A stretch of DNA of 64,000 nt from Caballeronia hypogeia (GTDB lineage Bacteria > Pseudomonadota > Gammaproteobacteria > Burkholderiales > Burkholderiaceae), in NCBI RefSeq assembly GCF_001544875.2, contig NZ_FCOA02000005.1:186001-250000 (forward strand), in the 5' to 3' direction. Below, piece by piece: positions 1-8,596 of this stretch. The notes under the pieces are model-generated. The model ran no database searches. It was not told the origin of the DNA and worked only from the letters and a program-made list of their open reading frames with translations. Made by a program: the position numbers and the translations under genes. Within the stretch, counting starts at the first letter, position 1; every line of letters starts with the position of its first letter.

Positions 1-936
1 GAGAAAAGCGGCGAGCCGATGGATCTCCTGCGCCGCACGCTAGGAGGCAGCATCCGCAATCCGAATCTCGCGGGGGCGCTGGTGCTCGCGCTCGGATGCG
101 AGCGCAACAATATCTATGGCTTTCTCGAACAGGAACGGCTTGCACACGGACCGATGCTGAAGTCGGTCGTGCTGCAGGAAGTGGGCGGCACAGCGGCGGC
201 GATCGAGCAGGGCGTCATTGCGATCGAAAGCATGCTCGACGAAGCGAATCGCTCGAAGCGCGTGCCGGTGTCGCTCGAACATCTCGTGATCGGCCTGCAA
301 GCCGATGACGAAAGCCGCGACGAACGCGTGCATCGCGCGATGGGTCTCGCCGTCGACAAGCTTGTCGCGGCGGGCGGCACGGCCATCGCAACCGATACGC
401 GCGGTAGCGCGCGCAGCCTGATGACGCGCACCGATACACCGGCGCTGCGGGAGCTACTGGAACAGCGCATCGAATGGTGGGGCGAGCACACGGCGGGACG
501 CGACACGCGCGCGGCTCGTCAACGCGAGATCGCAGGATCGGCGCACATTGGATCGTCATCGCTCCAGGCGGTGTTCGGCTATGCGCATCCGGCGCCTCGG
601 AGAGGCCTCGTCTTCATGGATTCGCCCCGTCACGAAGCGGTCTGCTCGTCGGGACTCGTCGCGGCGGGCGCGAACCTTGTCAGCATCGCGTCGCGCGATA
701 CCAGCACCTTCGGCGCGACCGCTGCGCCCACCGTCAAGCTCGCGCTCGATGCCGAACACGACGCGCAATTCAACGGAGACCTCGACATTCACGCCGATGA
801 CGGAAGTATCGAACGTCACGGCGATCTGATTCTCAGCCGCTGGATTGCCCATGCGTCGGGTGACCCGACGCGCAGCGAGGAACTCGGCGTCGGCGAAGCC
901 GAATTCGCGCCGTGGCATATCGGCGTGCTCGCATAA
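1..936 (+). CDS. UxaA-family (altronate/galactarate dehydratase-like) protein, 5' partial, degenerate paralog
   Basis: The reading frame is open from base 1, so the start lies outside the window; the first Met at base 19 is internal. The protein aligns by eye along its length with the next gene: the RRT(L/I)GG segment, VGGTAAAIEQG, the LVIGLQ strand, GLVFMD, and a C-terminus ending in PWHIGV. UxaA enzymes dehydrate sugar acids in the cytoplasm. Here the motifs conserved in the neighbour are lost: LQCGGSDG is LQADDESR, SETSEIYG is TDTRGSAR, and GRGSCFG is SRDTSTFG. It is therefore probably a non-catalytic or repurposed paralog. It is followed after 16 bases by the intact copy, so the two are likely co-transcribed. 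Confidence 0.85.
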   Translation, partial: EKSGEPMDLLRRTLGGSIRNPNLAGALVLALGCERNNIYGFLEQERLAHGPMLKSVVLQEVGGTAAAIEQGVIAIESMLDEANRSKRVPVSLEHLVIGLQADDESRDERVHRAMGLAVDKLVAAGGTAIATDTRGSARSLMTRTDTPALRELLEQRIEWWGEHTAGRDTRAARQREIAGSAHIGSSSLQAVFGYAHPAPRRGLVFMDSPRHEAVCSSGLVAAGANLVSIASRDTSTFGATAAPTVKLALDAEHDAQFNGDLDIHADDGSIERHGDLILSRWIAHASGDPTRSEELGVGEAEFAPWHIGVLA

Positions 937-952
937 CCGGAGTCTGACATAC

Positions 953-2542
953 ATGACCGCAACAACCGTCGGGCCGAAGGCGCTCAACATCACGTCGAAG
1001 ATCAAGCCTGCCGAGCAGGCGCTACGCAATCCGTTCATCCGTCTCGATGCGGAAGACAATGTCGTCGTCGCTCGCATCGACGTGCCGGCTGGCGTCGCCG
1101 CCAAGAGTGGCAACTTCGTTACGCAGCAGCCGGTTCCCGCTGGCCATAAAGTGGCGACGCGGGATATAAAACGCGGCGAGCGCATTCTCAAATACAACAC
1201 GACGATAGGCTTCGCGAGCGAGGACGTGCCAGCCGGAACGTGGATGCACAGCCATAACATCAGCTTCGGCGATCTCGTGAAGGACTATCGGCACGGCGAG
1301 GCGTACGTCGCGACGAAGCTTGTGCCGCGCGAGCAACGTCTGCAGTTCATGGGTATCGTGCGCGCCGATGGACGTGTGGCGACGCGCAATTACATCGGCG
1401 TGTTTGCGCTGAGTCATCGCGGCGCGACGGTGGCGCGCAGGATCGCCGAGCACTTCGATGAAGACGCGCTCGCGGAGTATCCGCGCATCGACGGCGTCGC
1501 GCCTTTCACGCACGAGCAAGGCGCGGGCATGGAACTGAGCGGCGAGCCGATGCAGATGTTGCGCAGAACGATCGGCGGCTATATCTCGAACGCGAACACG
1601 GCGGCGGCGCTGATCGTCTCGGCCGTGGGCGAAGACAACGAATTGAACGCGTTCCTCGAAGATCAGCATCTCGCGGAAGGTGCGCGCATCAGGACGCTGA
1701 ATATCGGCGCGGCGGGCGGCACGCGTTCGGCGATCGCGCGTGGCATCGAGATCGTGCGTGATCTGTTGCCCGATGCGAATCGCGCAGAGCGTGAGCCGGT
1801 TTCAGTCGAGCATATCGTCGTCGGCCTGCAATGCGGCGGGTCGGATGGCTTCTCGGGCCTGTCCGCGAACCCGGCCCTGGGTGTCGCGATGGAACTGCTG
1901 ATCGAGCAGGGCGGCACGGCGATTCTCTCCGAGACGTCGGAAATCTACGGCGTCGAGCATACGTTGACCGCCCGCGCATGCACGGCCGAGGTCGGCCGCA
2001 AGCTCGTTGCGCGCATCGACTGGTGGCTCGAGTACAACAAGGGCCGCGACACGCAGATCAACGGCCAGGTGAGTCCGGGCAACAACGCGGGCGGACTCGC
2101 CAACGTACTTGAGAAATCGCTCGGCGGCGCGAAGAAGGGCGGCAACGCGCCGCTGATGGAAGTGTATGAATACGCGGAACGCGTGACGCAACACGGCCTC
2201 GTGTTCATGGACACGCCCGGCTACGATCCCGTCTCGGCGACGGGACAGATCGCGGGCGGCGCGAACATGGTGTGCTTCACGACGGGACGCGGCTCGTGCT
2301 TCGGTTCCGTCCCTGCGCCGACGATGAAGCTTGCCAGCAACACGCCGATGTTCGCGCGCATGGAAGCGGACATGGACATCAACTGCGGCCCGGTCATCGA
2401 CGGCGATGCAACCGTCGCGGAAATGGGACGCGCGATCTTCGAGCAGATCGTGCGCCACGCATCGGGCGAACCGACGAAAAGCGAGGCGCTGGGCGTTGGC
2501 GCGAGCGAATTCGTGCCGTGGCCGCTCGGCGTGACGGTCTGA
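953..2542 (+). CDS. UxaA family sugar-acid dehydratase (altronate/galactarate dehydratase)
   Basis: This 529-residue protein has an N-terminal SAF-like domain (about residues 25-105) followed by a UxaA catalytic region. Motifs kept include LQCGGSDGFSG, SETSEIYG, PGNNAGG, GRGSCFGS and MDINCG, which carry the conserved Cys and acidic residues of altronate and galactarate dehydratases. The family eliminates water from a sugar acid to give a 2-keto-3-deoxy acid. The ATG at 953 was chosen because the longer frame upstream overlaps the previous gene and lacks family similarity. The substrate cannot be read from sequence. Neighbours (an RraA-like enzyme, small accessory proteins, an MFS carrier) suggest an uptake and degradation operon for a sugar acid. 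Confidence 0.88.
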   Translation: MTATTVGPKALNITSKIKPAEQALRNPFIRLDAEDNVVVARIDVPAGVAAKSGNFVTQQPVPAGHKVATRDIKRGERILKYNTTIGFASEDVPAGTWMHSHNISFGDLVKDYRHGEAYVATKLVPREQRLQFMGIVRADGRVATRNYIGVFALSHRGATVARRIAEHFDEDALAEYPRIDGVAPFTHEQGAGMELSGEPMQMLRRTIGGYISNANTAAALIVSAVGEDNELNAFLEDQHLAEGARIRTLNIGAAGGTRSAIARGIEIVRDLLPDANRAEREPVSVEHIVVGLQCGGSDGFSGLSANPALGVAMELLIEQGGTAILSETSEIYGVEHTLTARACTAEVGRKLVARIDWWLEYNKGRDTQINGQVSPGNNAGGLANVLEKSLGGAKKGGNAPLMEVYEYAERVTQHGLVFMDTPGYDPVSATGQIAGGANMVCFTTGRGSCFGSVPAPTMKLASNTPMFARMEADMDINCGPVIDGDATVAEMGRAIFEQIVRHASGEPTKSEALGVGASEFVPWPLGVTV

Positions 2543-2650
2543 GTTCGCGCGCGACAGTCCCAACCTGTGGAACTGCGTGGCGAAAATGAGGAAGTCCCCT
2601 GTTCTGAACGGTCGTCATAGCGAATAGCATTTGAAGTGTGCCCTGCAGAC

Positions 2651-2670
2651 GAATCCGGATTCCCGGATTC
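2651..2670. promoter_or_regulatory. Perfect inverted repeat upstream of the RraA-like gene
   Basis: GAATCCGG at 2651-2658 and its exact reverse complement CCGGATTC at 2663-2670 are separated by ATTC. The dyad sits 42 bases before the GTG start of the next gene, in the 170-base gap inside the operon. There is no T-run after it, so an operator or an mRNA-processing hairpin is more likely than a rho-independent terminator. Confidence 0.5.
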
Positions 2671-2712
2671 CGTGCCTGAACGATTAGTCATCCGAATATT
2701 CAAGGATAGAAC

Positions 2713-3519
2713 GTGAAGAATCACCACTACTCCGACTCGCTTGAAACCGCGATCGATAAAGAAACCAAGGTAAGCGACGAGACGCTCGCGAAACTGGCAA
2801 AGGTAAGCAGCGGCTCGCTGACGACTCAGCTTTTCAAGCATGGTTATCGTCAGCCGGCGCTGGTTGGCTTGCGCGCGCTCAACAAGGACGTGAAGCCGTG
2901 GGCGGGCCGCGCGTTCACGATGCGTTTCATTCCGGCTCGCGAAGGCATCGACACGTACGGCACGATGACGACCAAGCCCAACGCCGATAACCTGCAATGG
3001 CAAGGCGTCGAGCAGGTCAAGCCGGGCGACGTTCTCGTGATCGACAGCCGCAACGATCCGCGCGCGGCTTCCGCGGGCAACATTCTCGTCACGCGTCTGC
3101 TCGCGCGTGGCGCGCGCGCGATCATCACCGACGGCGCGCTGCGCGACGGCACGGAGATCGCCGGTCTGCCGCTGCCCGCGTATTGCCGCGAAGTGACGGC
3201 GACGACGCGCATCTCCTATCACCACGTCGCGGATCTTCAGGTGCCGATCGGTTGCGCGGGCGTGGCGGTTTATCCGGGCGATATCCTCGTAGGCGATGCG
3301 GACGGCATTACTGTCGTGCCGCCGCATCTCGCTGAAGAACTCGCGGAGTTCTGCACGCGTCAGGACGATATCGAAGGTTATCTGGCGAAGCGCATCGCGG
3401 CGGGCGAGGCGTTGTGGGGTGTTTATCCGCCGAACGCGGAGACTTACGCGGACTACGAGAAGTGGGTGGAGGCGGGCCGTCCCGAGATTGCGTCGATCAT
3501 CGGCAAGCAGGGAGACTAA
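2713..3519 (+). CDS. RraA-like family protein (predicted sugar-acid lyase/aldolase-type)
   Basis: The 268-residue protein is of the RraA/HMG aldolase fold. The phosphate/metal-site region reads GDVLVIDSRNDPRAASAGNI, then the GARAIITDGALRD segment typical of this family, then GVAVYPGDILVGDADGI. Members are named after the RNase E inhibitor RraA, but many are divalent-metal aldolases or decarboxylases acting on keto acids. The operon context with UxaA dehydratases favours a catabolic role. The start is GTG at 2713, with AAGGA at 2702-2706 as ribosome site; no ATG fits. It is followed 2 bases after its stop by the NTF2-like gene. Confidence 0.85.
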   Translation: MKNHHYSDSLETAIDKETKVSDETLAKLAKVSSGSLTTQLFKHGYRQPALVGLRALNKDVKPWAGRAFTMRFIPAREGIDTYGTMTTKPNADNLQWQGVEQVKPGDVLVIDSRNDPRAASAGNILVTRLLARGARAIITDGALRDGTEIAGLPLPAYCREVTATTRISYHHVADLQVPIGCAGVAVYPGDILVGDADGITVVPPHLAEELAEFCTRQDDIEGYLAKRIAAGEALWGVYPPNAETYADYEKWVEAGRPEIASIIGKQGD

Positions 3520-3521
3520 TC

Positions 3522-3998
3522 ATGGCGAACATCGATCAGGCCAAATACGCCGCATTGATTCGAAAATACTTCGACGCGTGCAACGAAGCCGATTACGACA
3601 AGCTCGTCTCGTGTTTCACGCCGGATGCCGTGCATTACTTTCCGTCGGGCCTTCCCGACATTCCGTGGCGCACGGCCGACACGATCGCGAAGAAATGGAT
3701 CTGGTGCGTGGAGACGCTCGGCTCGCAATGGACCATCGAAAAGATTCTCGTGAGCCACGACAGTCACGAAGCCGTGATCGAATGGACGCACTGGAAGAGC
3801 AGGGTCGGCACCGCGCTGCGCGGCGACGAATGGTATGTGTTCGATGAAAAGACCGGCCTGATCCGCGAAATCCGCGCCTATTACGCCTCGCCCGCGCAGA
3901 AGGAAGTGCCGATCAACGAACTGGTGGACTTCGATTACGAGGGGCGCGGTTATCACCTGAATGCGGCGAACGCGCCGGCGGGAGCTGAATCGAAATGA
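3522..3998 (+). CDS. NTF2-like (SnoaL-type) nuclear transport factor 2 family protein
   Basis: This 158-residue cone-shaped alpha+beta fold protein opens with a helix typical of the family (IRKYFDACNEADYDKLVSCF) and then TPDAVHYFPSG. Such proteins are small isomerases, cyclases or ligand binders; the reaction here is unknown. The start at 3522 has a GGGAG ribosome site about 8 bases upstream. Its stop overlaps the start of the Dabb gene (ATGA at 3995-3998), indicating translational coupling. A role in the sugar-acid operon as a lactonase or isomerase is possible but only inferred. Confidence 0.82.
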   Translation: MANIDQAKYAALIRKYFDACNEADYDKLVSCFTPDAVHYFPSGLPDIPWRTADTIAKKWIWCVETLGSQWTIEKILVSHDSHEAVIEWTHWKSRVGTALRGDEWYVFDEKTGLIREIRAYYASPAQKEVPINELVDFDYEGRGYHLNAANAPAGAESK

Positions 3999-4294
3999 TG
4001 AAGCACATCGTCATGTTCAAGCGTCTCGCGCATGTCGAACACCATGCCGGGCGTGAGGCGGAACTCGTCGCGTGGATGCGCCGTCTCGATTGCGAGATTC
4101 CGTTTATTCGCGAATGGCGCGTATCGGCCAACGAACTCGATCGGCCGATCTGCTGGGACTACGTGCTTGAATCGAGTTTCGATGATCGTGATGCGGTCGA
4201 GCGCTATCTGCCGCATCCGAAACATGTCGAGTTGATTCAGGCGCTCAAAACCTATTTCGAATGGGTCGCGTGCGACTACACCGTCGCCAATTAA
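3995..4294 (+). CDS. Dabb family (stress-responsive A/B barrel) protein
   Basis: The 99-residue protein begins MMKHIVMFKRLAHVEHHAG and contains YLPHPKHVELIQALKTYF near its end, the typical opening and closing of Dabb domains (dimeric alpha-beta barrels, PF07876). The family includes small metabolic accessory proteins of mostly unknown reaction. The start ATG at 3995 overlaps the upstream stop; the next codon is also ATG (3998), so either may be used. It belongs to the UxaA-RraA operon. Confidence 0.82.
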   Translation: MMKHIVMFKRLAHVEHHAGREAELVAWMRRLDCEIPFIREWRVSANELDRPICWDYVLESSFDDRDAVERYLPHPKHVELIQALKTYFEWVACDYTVAN

Positions 4295-4328
4295 AAAAAC
4301 AGCACGCGTAAAAAATCAGGAGACAGTC

Positions 4329-5708
4329 ATGTCCGAACCAGACCGTTGCGTCGCCACGGCGGCGTCGATGGCCGATGCGCTCAATCCCGCGCGCGCCACG
4401 ACGACCACGCAGACGCGTTTTCGCTTCGTCACGCTCGCGCTGATCACGCTCGTTCTCGCGCTCAGCACCGGAGATCGCGCCGCGTTGTCGGTAGCGGGGT
4501 CGGGAATGGCGAAGGAACTCGGCGTCACGTCGGTCGAGATGGGTTATCTGTTTTCAGCGTATAGCTGGGCCTATGTGATCTTCCTGATTCCGTCCGGCTG
4601 GCTCACCGACCGTCTCGGCTCGAAGCTCACGATGATGCTCGCCATCGTCATCTGGTCTGCCTTCACGATCTGCATGGGACTGGTTCATTACGTCGGTCTC
4701 GTCGTGCCGCTGCTGCTCGCACTGCGCTTTCTGCTCGGCGTGGCTGAATCGCCTGTAGGTCCCGCGTCGGGGCGCGTGATCGCCGCATGGTTTCCTTCGT
4801 CGGAGCGCGGCGTCGCGGGCGCGATCTTCAACAGCGCGCAGTATCTGTCGATCGCGCTCTTCACTCCGTTGATGGGATGGCTCAGTCACGCATTCGGCTG
4901 GCAATACGTGTTCATCGTGATGGGCGCGATCGGCTTCGGCATCGCGGCAATCTGGTGGAAGCATTACTTCCTGCCGGTGCGTCATCCGAAGATGAATCGC
5001 GCGGAGCTCGATTTTCTTCGCGCGGGCGACGCGCTGGTCGATCTCGAAACGCGGCCCTCGGGTGGGCAGGAAAGCAAGCTCGAAAAGCCGCGTGGCAGCG
5101 TGCTTCAGTTGTTCAGAAGCCGCATGCTGGCAGGCATCTTCATCGGGCAGTATTGCATTACGGCGATCACCTGGTTTTTCATGACGTGGTTTCCCATCTA
5201 CCTCGTCAAGGACCGCGGTTTCGATATTCTTCAGGCCGGTTTCGTCGCGATGGTGCCCGCGCTGTTCGGCCTGCTCGGCGGCGTATCGAGCGGCTTCGTG
5301 TCGGATCATCTGTTGCGCAGCGGGCGCTCGCTGAGTCTCGCGCGCAAGATTCCGATCACCATCGGCCTTCTGATGAGCGCGAGCATCATCCTCTGCAATT
5401 ACGTCGCTTCGCCGTGGCTCGTCGTCGCGCTGATGAGCGCCGCGTTTTTCGGCAAGGGCTTCGGATCGCTCGGATGGGCCATCGTCGCGGATACCGCGCC
5501 GCGCGAGATGATCGGCATGACGGGCGGCGTGTTCAATGCGATCGGCAACTGCGCGGGCATCGTCACGCCGGTGGTGATCGGCTATCTGCTGCAGTCGAGC
5601 GGCTCGTTCAGCTCCGCGCTGGTTTTCGTCGGCACGCACGGGATCGTGGCCGTGTTGAGTTACTGGTTCATCGTCGGCCGCATCGAACGGCTGAAGCTGG
5701 CGGCTTGA
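4329..5708 (+). CDS. MFS transporter, anion:cation symporter type (sugar-acid uptake)
   Basis: This 459-residue inner-membrane protein has about 12 hydrophobic segments. The loop 2-3 signature GWLTDRLGSK and LLGVAESPVGPASGRVIAAWFP are typical of the ACS branch (hexuronate, galactonate and phthalate carriers). The N-terminal 30 residues are a soluble tail. AGGAG lies about 6 bases before the ATG. As the last gene of the UxaA-RraA-NTF2-Dabb operon it most likely imports the sugar acid that the operon degrades. The exact substrate is not readable. Confidence 0.88.
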   Translation: MSEPDRCVATAASMADALNPARATTTTQTRFRFVTLALITLVLALSTGDRAALSVAGSGMAKELGVTSVEMGYLFSAYSWAYVIFLIPSGWLTDRLGSKLTMMLAIVIWSAFTICMGLVHYVGLVVPLLLALRFLLGVAESPVGPASGRVIAAWFPSSERGVAGAIFNSAQYLSIALFTPLMGWLSHAFGWQYVFIVMGAIGFGIAAIWWKHYFLPVRHPKMNRAELDFLRAGDALVDLETRPSGGQESKLEKPRGSVLQLFRSRMLAGIFIGQYCITAITWFFMTWFPIYLVKDRGFDILQAGFVAMVPALFGLLGGVSSGFVSDHLLRSGRSLSLARKIPITIGLLMSASIILCNYVASPWLVVALMSAAFFGKGFGSLGWAIVADTAPREMIGMTGGVFNAIGNCAGIVTPVVIGYLLQSSGSFSSALVFVGTHGIVAVLSYWFIVGRIERLKLAA

Positions 5709-5912
5709 TGCGATGACGCGTCACGGACGCATGTCACACGAAATAACGAACGTTTGTGCTATGCGATTGTGACAGTATCGTGTCACTCCCGAATGGTCCG
5801 GTCGAGATTGGCTATCCTGATGATTTCAAGTATTCCTGCGCTAACGCTGGGCGCCGACTAGAATGCAACGTGCCGTCACGACAATCAGGCCCTCAAGACA
5901 CGGGAGCGAACG

Positions 5913-6284
5913 ATGAAAAAGATCCATGTGCTCAAACTCGCAGGTGCTGCGTTGGTGGTCGTCTCATCGGTGAATGCATGGTCGCAAACGAGCGACACGG
6001 CCGCGACCGGCCAGACCGCCGCGCCCGCGGCCAGTTCGGCGCCGCCCTCGAAGTCGGCAATGCGAAAGGCCAACCGGGCGCTCAGCAAAAAGGTCTTGCA
6101 GGCGTTGCAGAAAGGCGGCATCGATGTCATCGGCATGAACGTGATCGCGAAGAACGGCGCCATTACGCTGGCAGGTCACGCTGCCGACGCAACCGAGATC
6201 GACAAGGCTGCCTCCATCGCGAAGGGTGTGGATGGCGTCACGTCGGTCAAGAATGTTCTGACGATTCAGGAAGGCGGGCAGTAA
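5913..6284 (+). CDS. Periplasmic BON-domain protein
   Basis: This 123-residue protein has an N-terminal signal peptide ending near NAWSQ, an Ala/Thr/Ser/Pro-rich linker, and one BON domain (about residues 60-120). The domain contains the usual VIAKNGAITLAGHA and the closing GVTSVKNVLTI. BON domains bind phospholipid surfaces or peptidoglycan-associated partners in the periplasm, as in OsmY. GGGAG precedes the ATG. A paralog with the same layout is at 55806-56159. An imperfect dyad GTGACA...TGTCAC lies at 5769-5786 upstream. Confidence 0.85.
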   Translation: MKKIHVLKLAGAALVVVSSVNAWSQTSDTAATGQTAAPAASSAPPSKSAMRKANRALSKKVLQALQKGGIDVIGMNVIAKNGAITLAGHAADATEIDKAASIAKGVDGVTSVKNVLTIQEGGQ

Positions 6285-6335
6285 CTCGGGCGCTCATGCA
6301 CGCAGGGTGTGCGTGGCGTCACGCGGGAGCATGAC

Positions 6336-7928
6336 ATGAGGTCGTTCGTCGCCGCGCACGATCCTGAGCGGCAGGTGTTGCCGTTTCGCGAGTCGCTGCT
6401 CGCGATGCTCGGCATAGCCTTCGTCACGATGCTGATCGCGCTGGATCAGACCATCGTCAGCACGGCGATGCCGCGCATTGTTGCCGAGTTGAAGGGCTTC
6501 GACCTGTATGCGTGGGTCGCGACCTCGTACATGCTCGCCTCGGTCATCACGATTCCGATCTTCGGGCGTCTGGGCGACCTGTTCGGACGCAAGCCGTTTC
6601 TGGTGGCGGCCATCGTCCTCTTCACATCGGCTTCCGTGCTGTGCGGGCTCGCGAACAGCATGATGTTTCTCGTGTTCGCGCGCGGCGTGCAGGGCATTGG
6701 CGGCGGCATCCTGCTCGGCACGGTGTTCGCAACCGTCGCCGATCTCTTTCCCGACCCGAGGCTGCGATTGCGCTGGCTCGTGCTGGTCACGTCGTCATTC
6801 GGCGTGGCGAACGTGATCGGCCCGACGCTCGGCGGCATGCTCACGCAAATGCACGGCTGGCGTCTCGTGTTCTTCGTCAACGTGCCCGTGGGTATCGTCT
6901 CGCTGATGTTCGTCCGGCTGTTCGTGCCGAACCTGCATCATGCGCGCAAGCGCGGGCGCATACAGCTCGACTGGCTCGGTGCGTGCGTCGTCGCCGTGAC
7001 CTTCGGCGCGCTGCAGCTGCTGATTGAGCTGCTGCCGAAGCAGGGCGTGAGCGGCACGACACTCCTGCTCGCCGCGATCACGCTCGGCTGCGGCGTGACG
7101 CTGTACTTCTGGGAAAAGCGCATGGGTTATCCGGTCGTGCCCGTCGATGTCCTGTTCGACCGCAAACTCGTCGCGCTCTTCGCGATTTCGGTGCTGGGCG
7201 GCTTTGCGCTCTTCTCTATGGCGTTCTACATTCCGCTGCTGTTTCAGGGCGGCTACGGCATGTCGCCGCACGATTCGGGCATGCTGATCACGCCGCTTCT
7301 GCTCGGCACGACCGTCGGCAGCGTGCTCAACAATCGGATCGTCACGCGTATCCGTCGGGCGAATCTCCTCATGCATGTGGGCTTTGCATTGAGCGTGATC
7401 GGCTGCCTCGCGCTCGTTTCGCTCGACGGCCATGAGGCGCACGCGGTGTGGATGGCATGCATGGGCGCGAGCGGCATGGGGCTCGGCCTCGTCGCGACGA
7501 ATCTGACCATCTGCTCTCAACAGATCGTCGCGCGCGATCAACTCGGCGCGGTAACCGCGTTGCTGCAATCGCTGCGCATTTTCGGCGGCATGCTGGGCAC
7601 CGCGATCACGGGCGCATTGCTCGGGCATCTCTATGCGCGCAGCGTCGATCGCTCGCTCGATTCATATCAGGCGACGCAATGGCTCAAATCGTTCGCGAGC
7701 CCCGATCTGTTGATCGATCGCGCCGAGCAATCCGCGCTGATCGAGCGCCTCGTGAACGCGGGCCCGATGGGCGACGCGATGATGCACGCGGCGCGCACTG
7801 CGCTCGTGGCGTCGATTCATGTCGGACTCGTGGTGGCCGCGCTGGCGGCGTTCGTCGGCTTGTGTCTCGCGTGGTTCGTGCCGGCGGTGCAGGTCGCATA
7901 TCGCGACGCGAAAGGGCGCATCGCTTGA
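6336..7928 (+). CDS. MFS multidrug efflux transporter (DHA2, EmrB/QacA-like)
   Basis: The protein has about 530 residues and 14 predicted membrane segments. It carries motif D1 of the 14-helix drug:H+ antiporters near its start (LDQTIVSTAMPRI), GRLGDLFGRKPFL in loop 2-3, and motif C-like GPTLGG. The ATG at 6336 was chosen because GGGAG lies 6 bases upstream; an in-frame GTG at 6309 would add nine residues. It is probably an inner-membrane exporter of toxic compounds. The genes for the membrane-fusion and outer-membrane partners are not adjacent. Confidence 0.87.
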   Translation: MRSFVAAHDPERQVLPFRESLLAMLGIAFVTMLIALDQTIVSTAMPRIVAELKGFDLYAWVATSYMLASVITIPIFGRLGDLFGRKPFLVAAIVLFTSASVLCGLANSMMFLVFARGVQGIGGGILLGTVFATVADLFPDPRLRLRWLVLVTSSFGVANVIGPTLGGMLTQMHGWRLVFFVNVPVGIVSLMFVRLFVPNLHHARKRGRIQLDWLGACVVAVTFGALQLLIELLPKQGVSGTTLLLAAITLGCGVTLYFWEKRMGYPVVPVDVLFDRKLVALFAISVLGGFALFSMAFYIPLLFQGGYGMSPHDSGMLITPLLLGTTVGSVLNNRIVTRIRRANLLMHVGFALSVIGCLALVSLDGHEAHAVWMACMGASGMGLGLVATNLTICSQQIVARDQLGAVTALLQSLRIFGGMLGTAITGALLGHLYARSVDRSLDSYQATQWLKSFASPDLLIDRAEQSALIERLVNAGPMGDAMMHAARTALVASIHVGLVVAALAAFVGLCLAWFVPAVQVAYRDAKGRIA

Positions 7929-8047
7929 CACGTGCGCCGGAAGACGCGGGCGCTGCCGCCAGCGGGTCATGCAGGCGGAGGCCGAAGCCGGCCTGCCCGA
8001 ACCGGGCAAGCGCATCATTCTGCTGAGCGTCTAGAACAATTCGCCCG

Positions 8048-8413
8048 TTATTTTCCTCGTCCGCCGCCGAGCGCTTTCACGATGGATTTCGTCGGTGTGT
8101 TGGTGGCAAGGCGTGAAACATCCGCAACATTCACCCAACGGCATCGCGAAATTTCATTGCTGGCGCGCGGCTTGGCGCGCTTGGGAACGTCGCACAAAAA
8201 AACGTGGTGATGCTTTTGCCGGCCGCGATGTTGAAAGAGGAACTTGGCCGATTTGCCTGACAGGCGGGTCTCCTCCTTGAGTTCCCTTAGCGCCGCGGCT
8301 GAAAGATGCTCTCCGCGCTTCAGCATGCCTCCGGGCAGCGCCCATTTGGAACGTCGCGCCACGAGCAGAATCCGGTTGCCTCTGCGGCAGATGACAGTAG
8401 CTCGTTTCCTCAA
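8048..8413 (-). CDS. NUDIX hydrolase, TTG start
   Basis: This 121-residue pyrophosphohydrolase has a Nudix box at residues 29-51: G, five residues, E35, seven residues, then R43-E44...E47-E48. The final box Gly is replaced by Arg50. The frame is open further upstream (to 8656), but the added residues look non-coding. TTG at 8411-8413 gives the usual opening MRKRATVICRR with GGAG just upstream, so I chose it. It acts on a nucleoside diphosphate-linked substrate that cannot be named. It is divergent from the CHAD gene. Confidence 0.75.
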   Translation of the reverse strand: MRKRATVICRRGNRILLVARRSKWALPGGMLKRGEHLSAAALRELKEETRLSGKSAKFLFQHRGRQKHHHVFLCDVPKRAKPRASNEISRCRWVNVADVSRLATNTPTKSIVKALGGGRGK

Positions 8414-8525
8414 ACCGACTCCGAATATAGTTCTATTTTGTTTGCGCCGTCCTGGTGCGCGCAGGCTCCGCGCTGCGGCTGCCGAGTAGTGTATCCAACC
8501 CGAGTTTTGTTGTGGAGCGTTGAAT

Positions 8526-8568
8526 GACGCAATTTGTGTGCACCTCGGTCGGGTACGCATATTGCGTC
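8526..8568. promoter_or_regulatory. Inverted repeat in the NUDIX/CHAD divergent region
   Basis: GACGCAAT at 8526-8533 and ATTGCGTC at 8561-8568 are exact reverse complements separated by 27 bases. The pair lies in the divergent intergenic region, 29 bases before the CHAD start. The spacing would suit two half-sites for a regulator acting on one or both genes. Confidence 0.3.
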
Positions 8569-8596
8569 TAATGACACTCACGAACGGAACACGATC

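Noticed and set aside
7929-8034. Short coding-like tail ending MQAEAEAGLPEPGKRIILLSV
   Set aside because: About 20 codons with no start signal or family; could be chance, and it lies in the gap between convergent genes.
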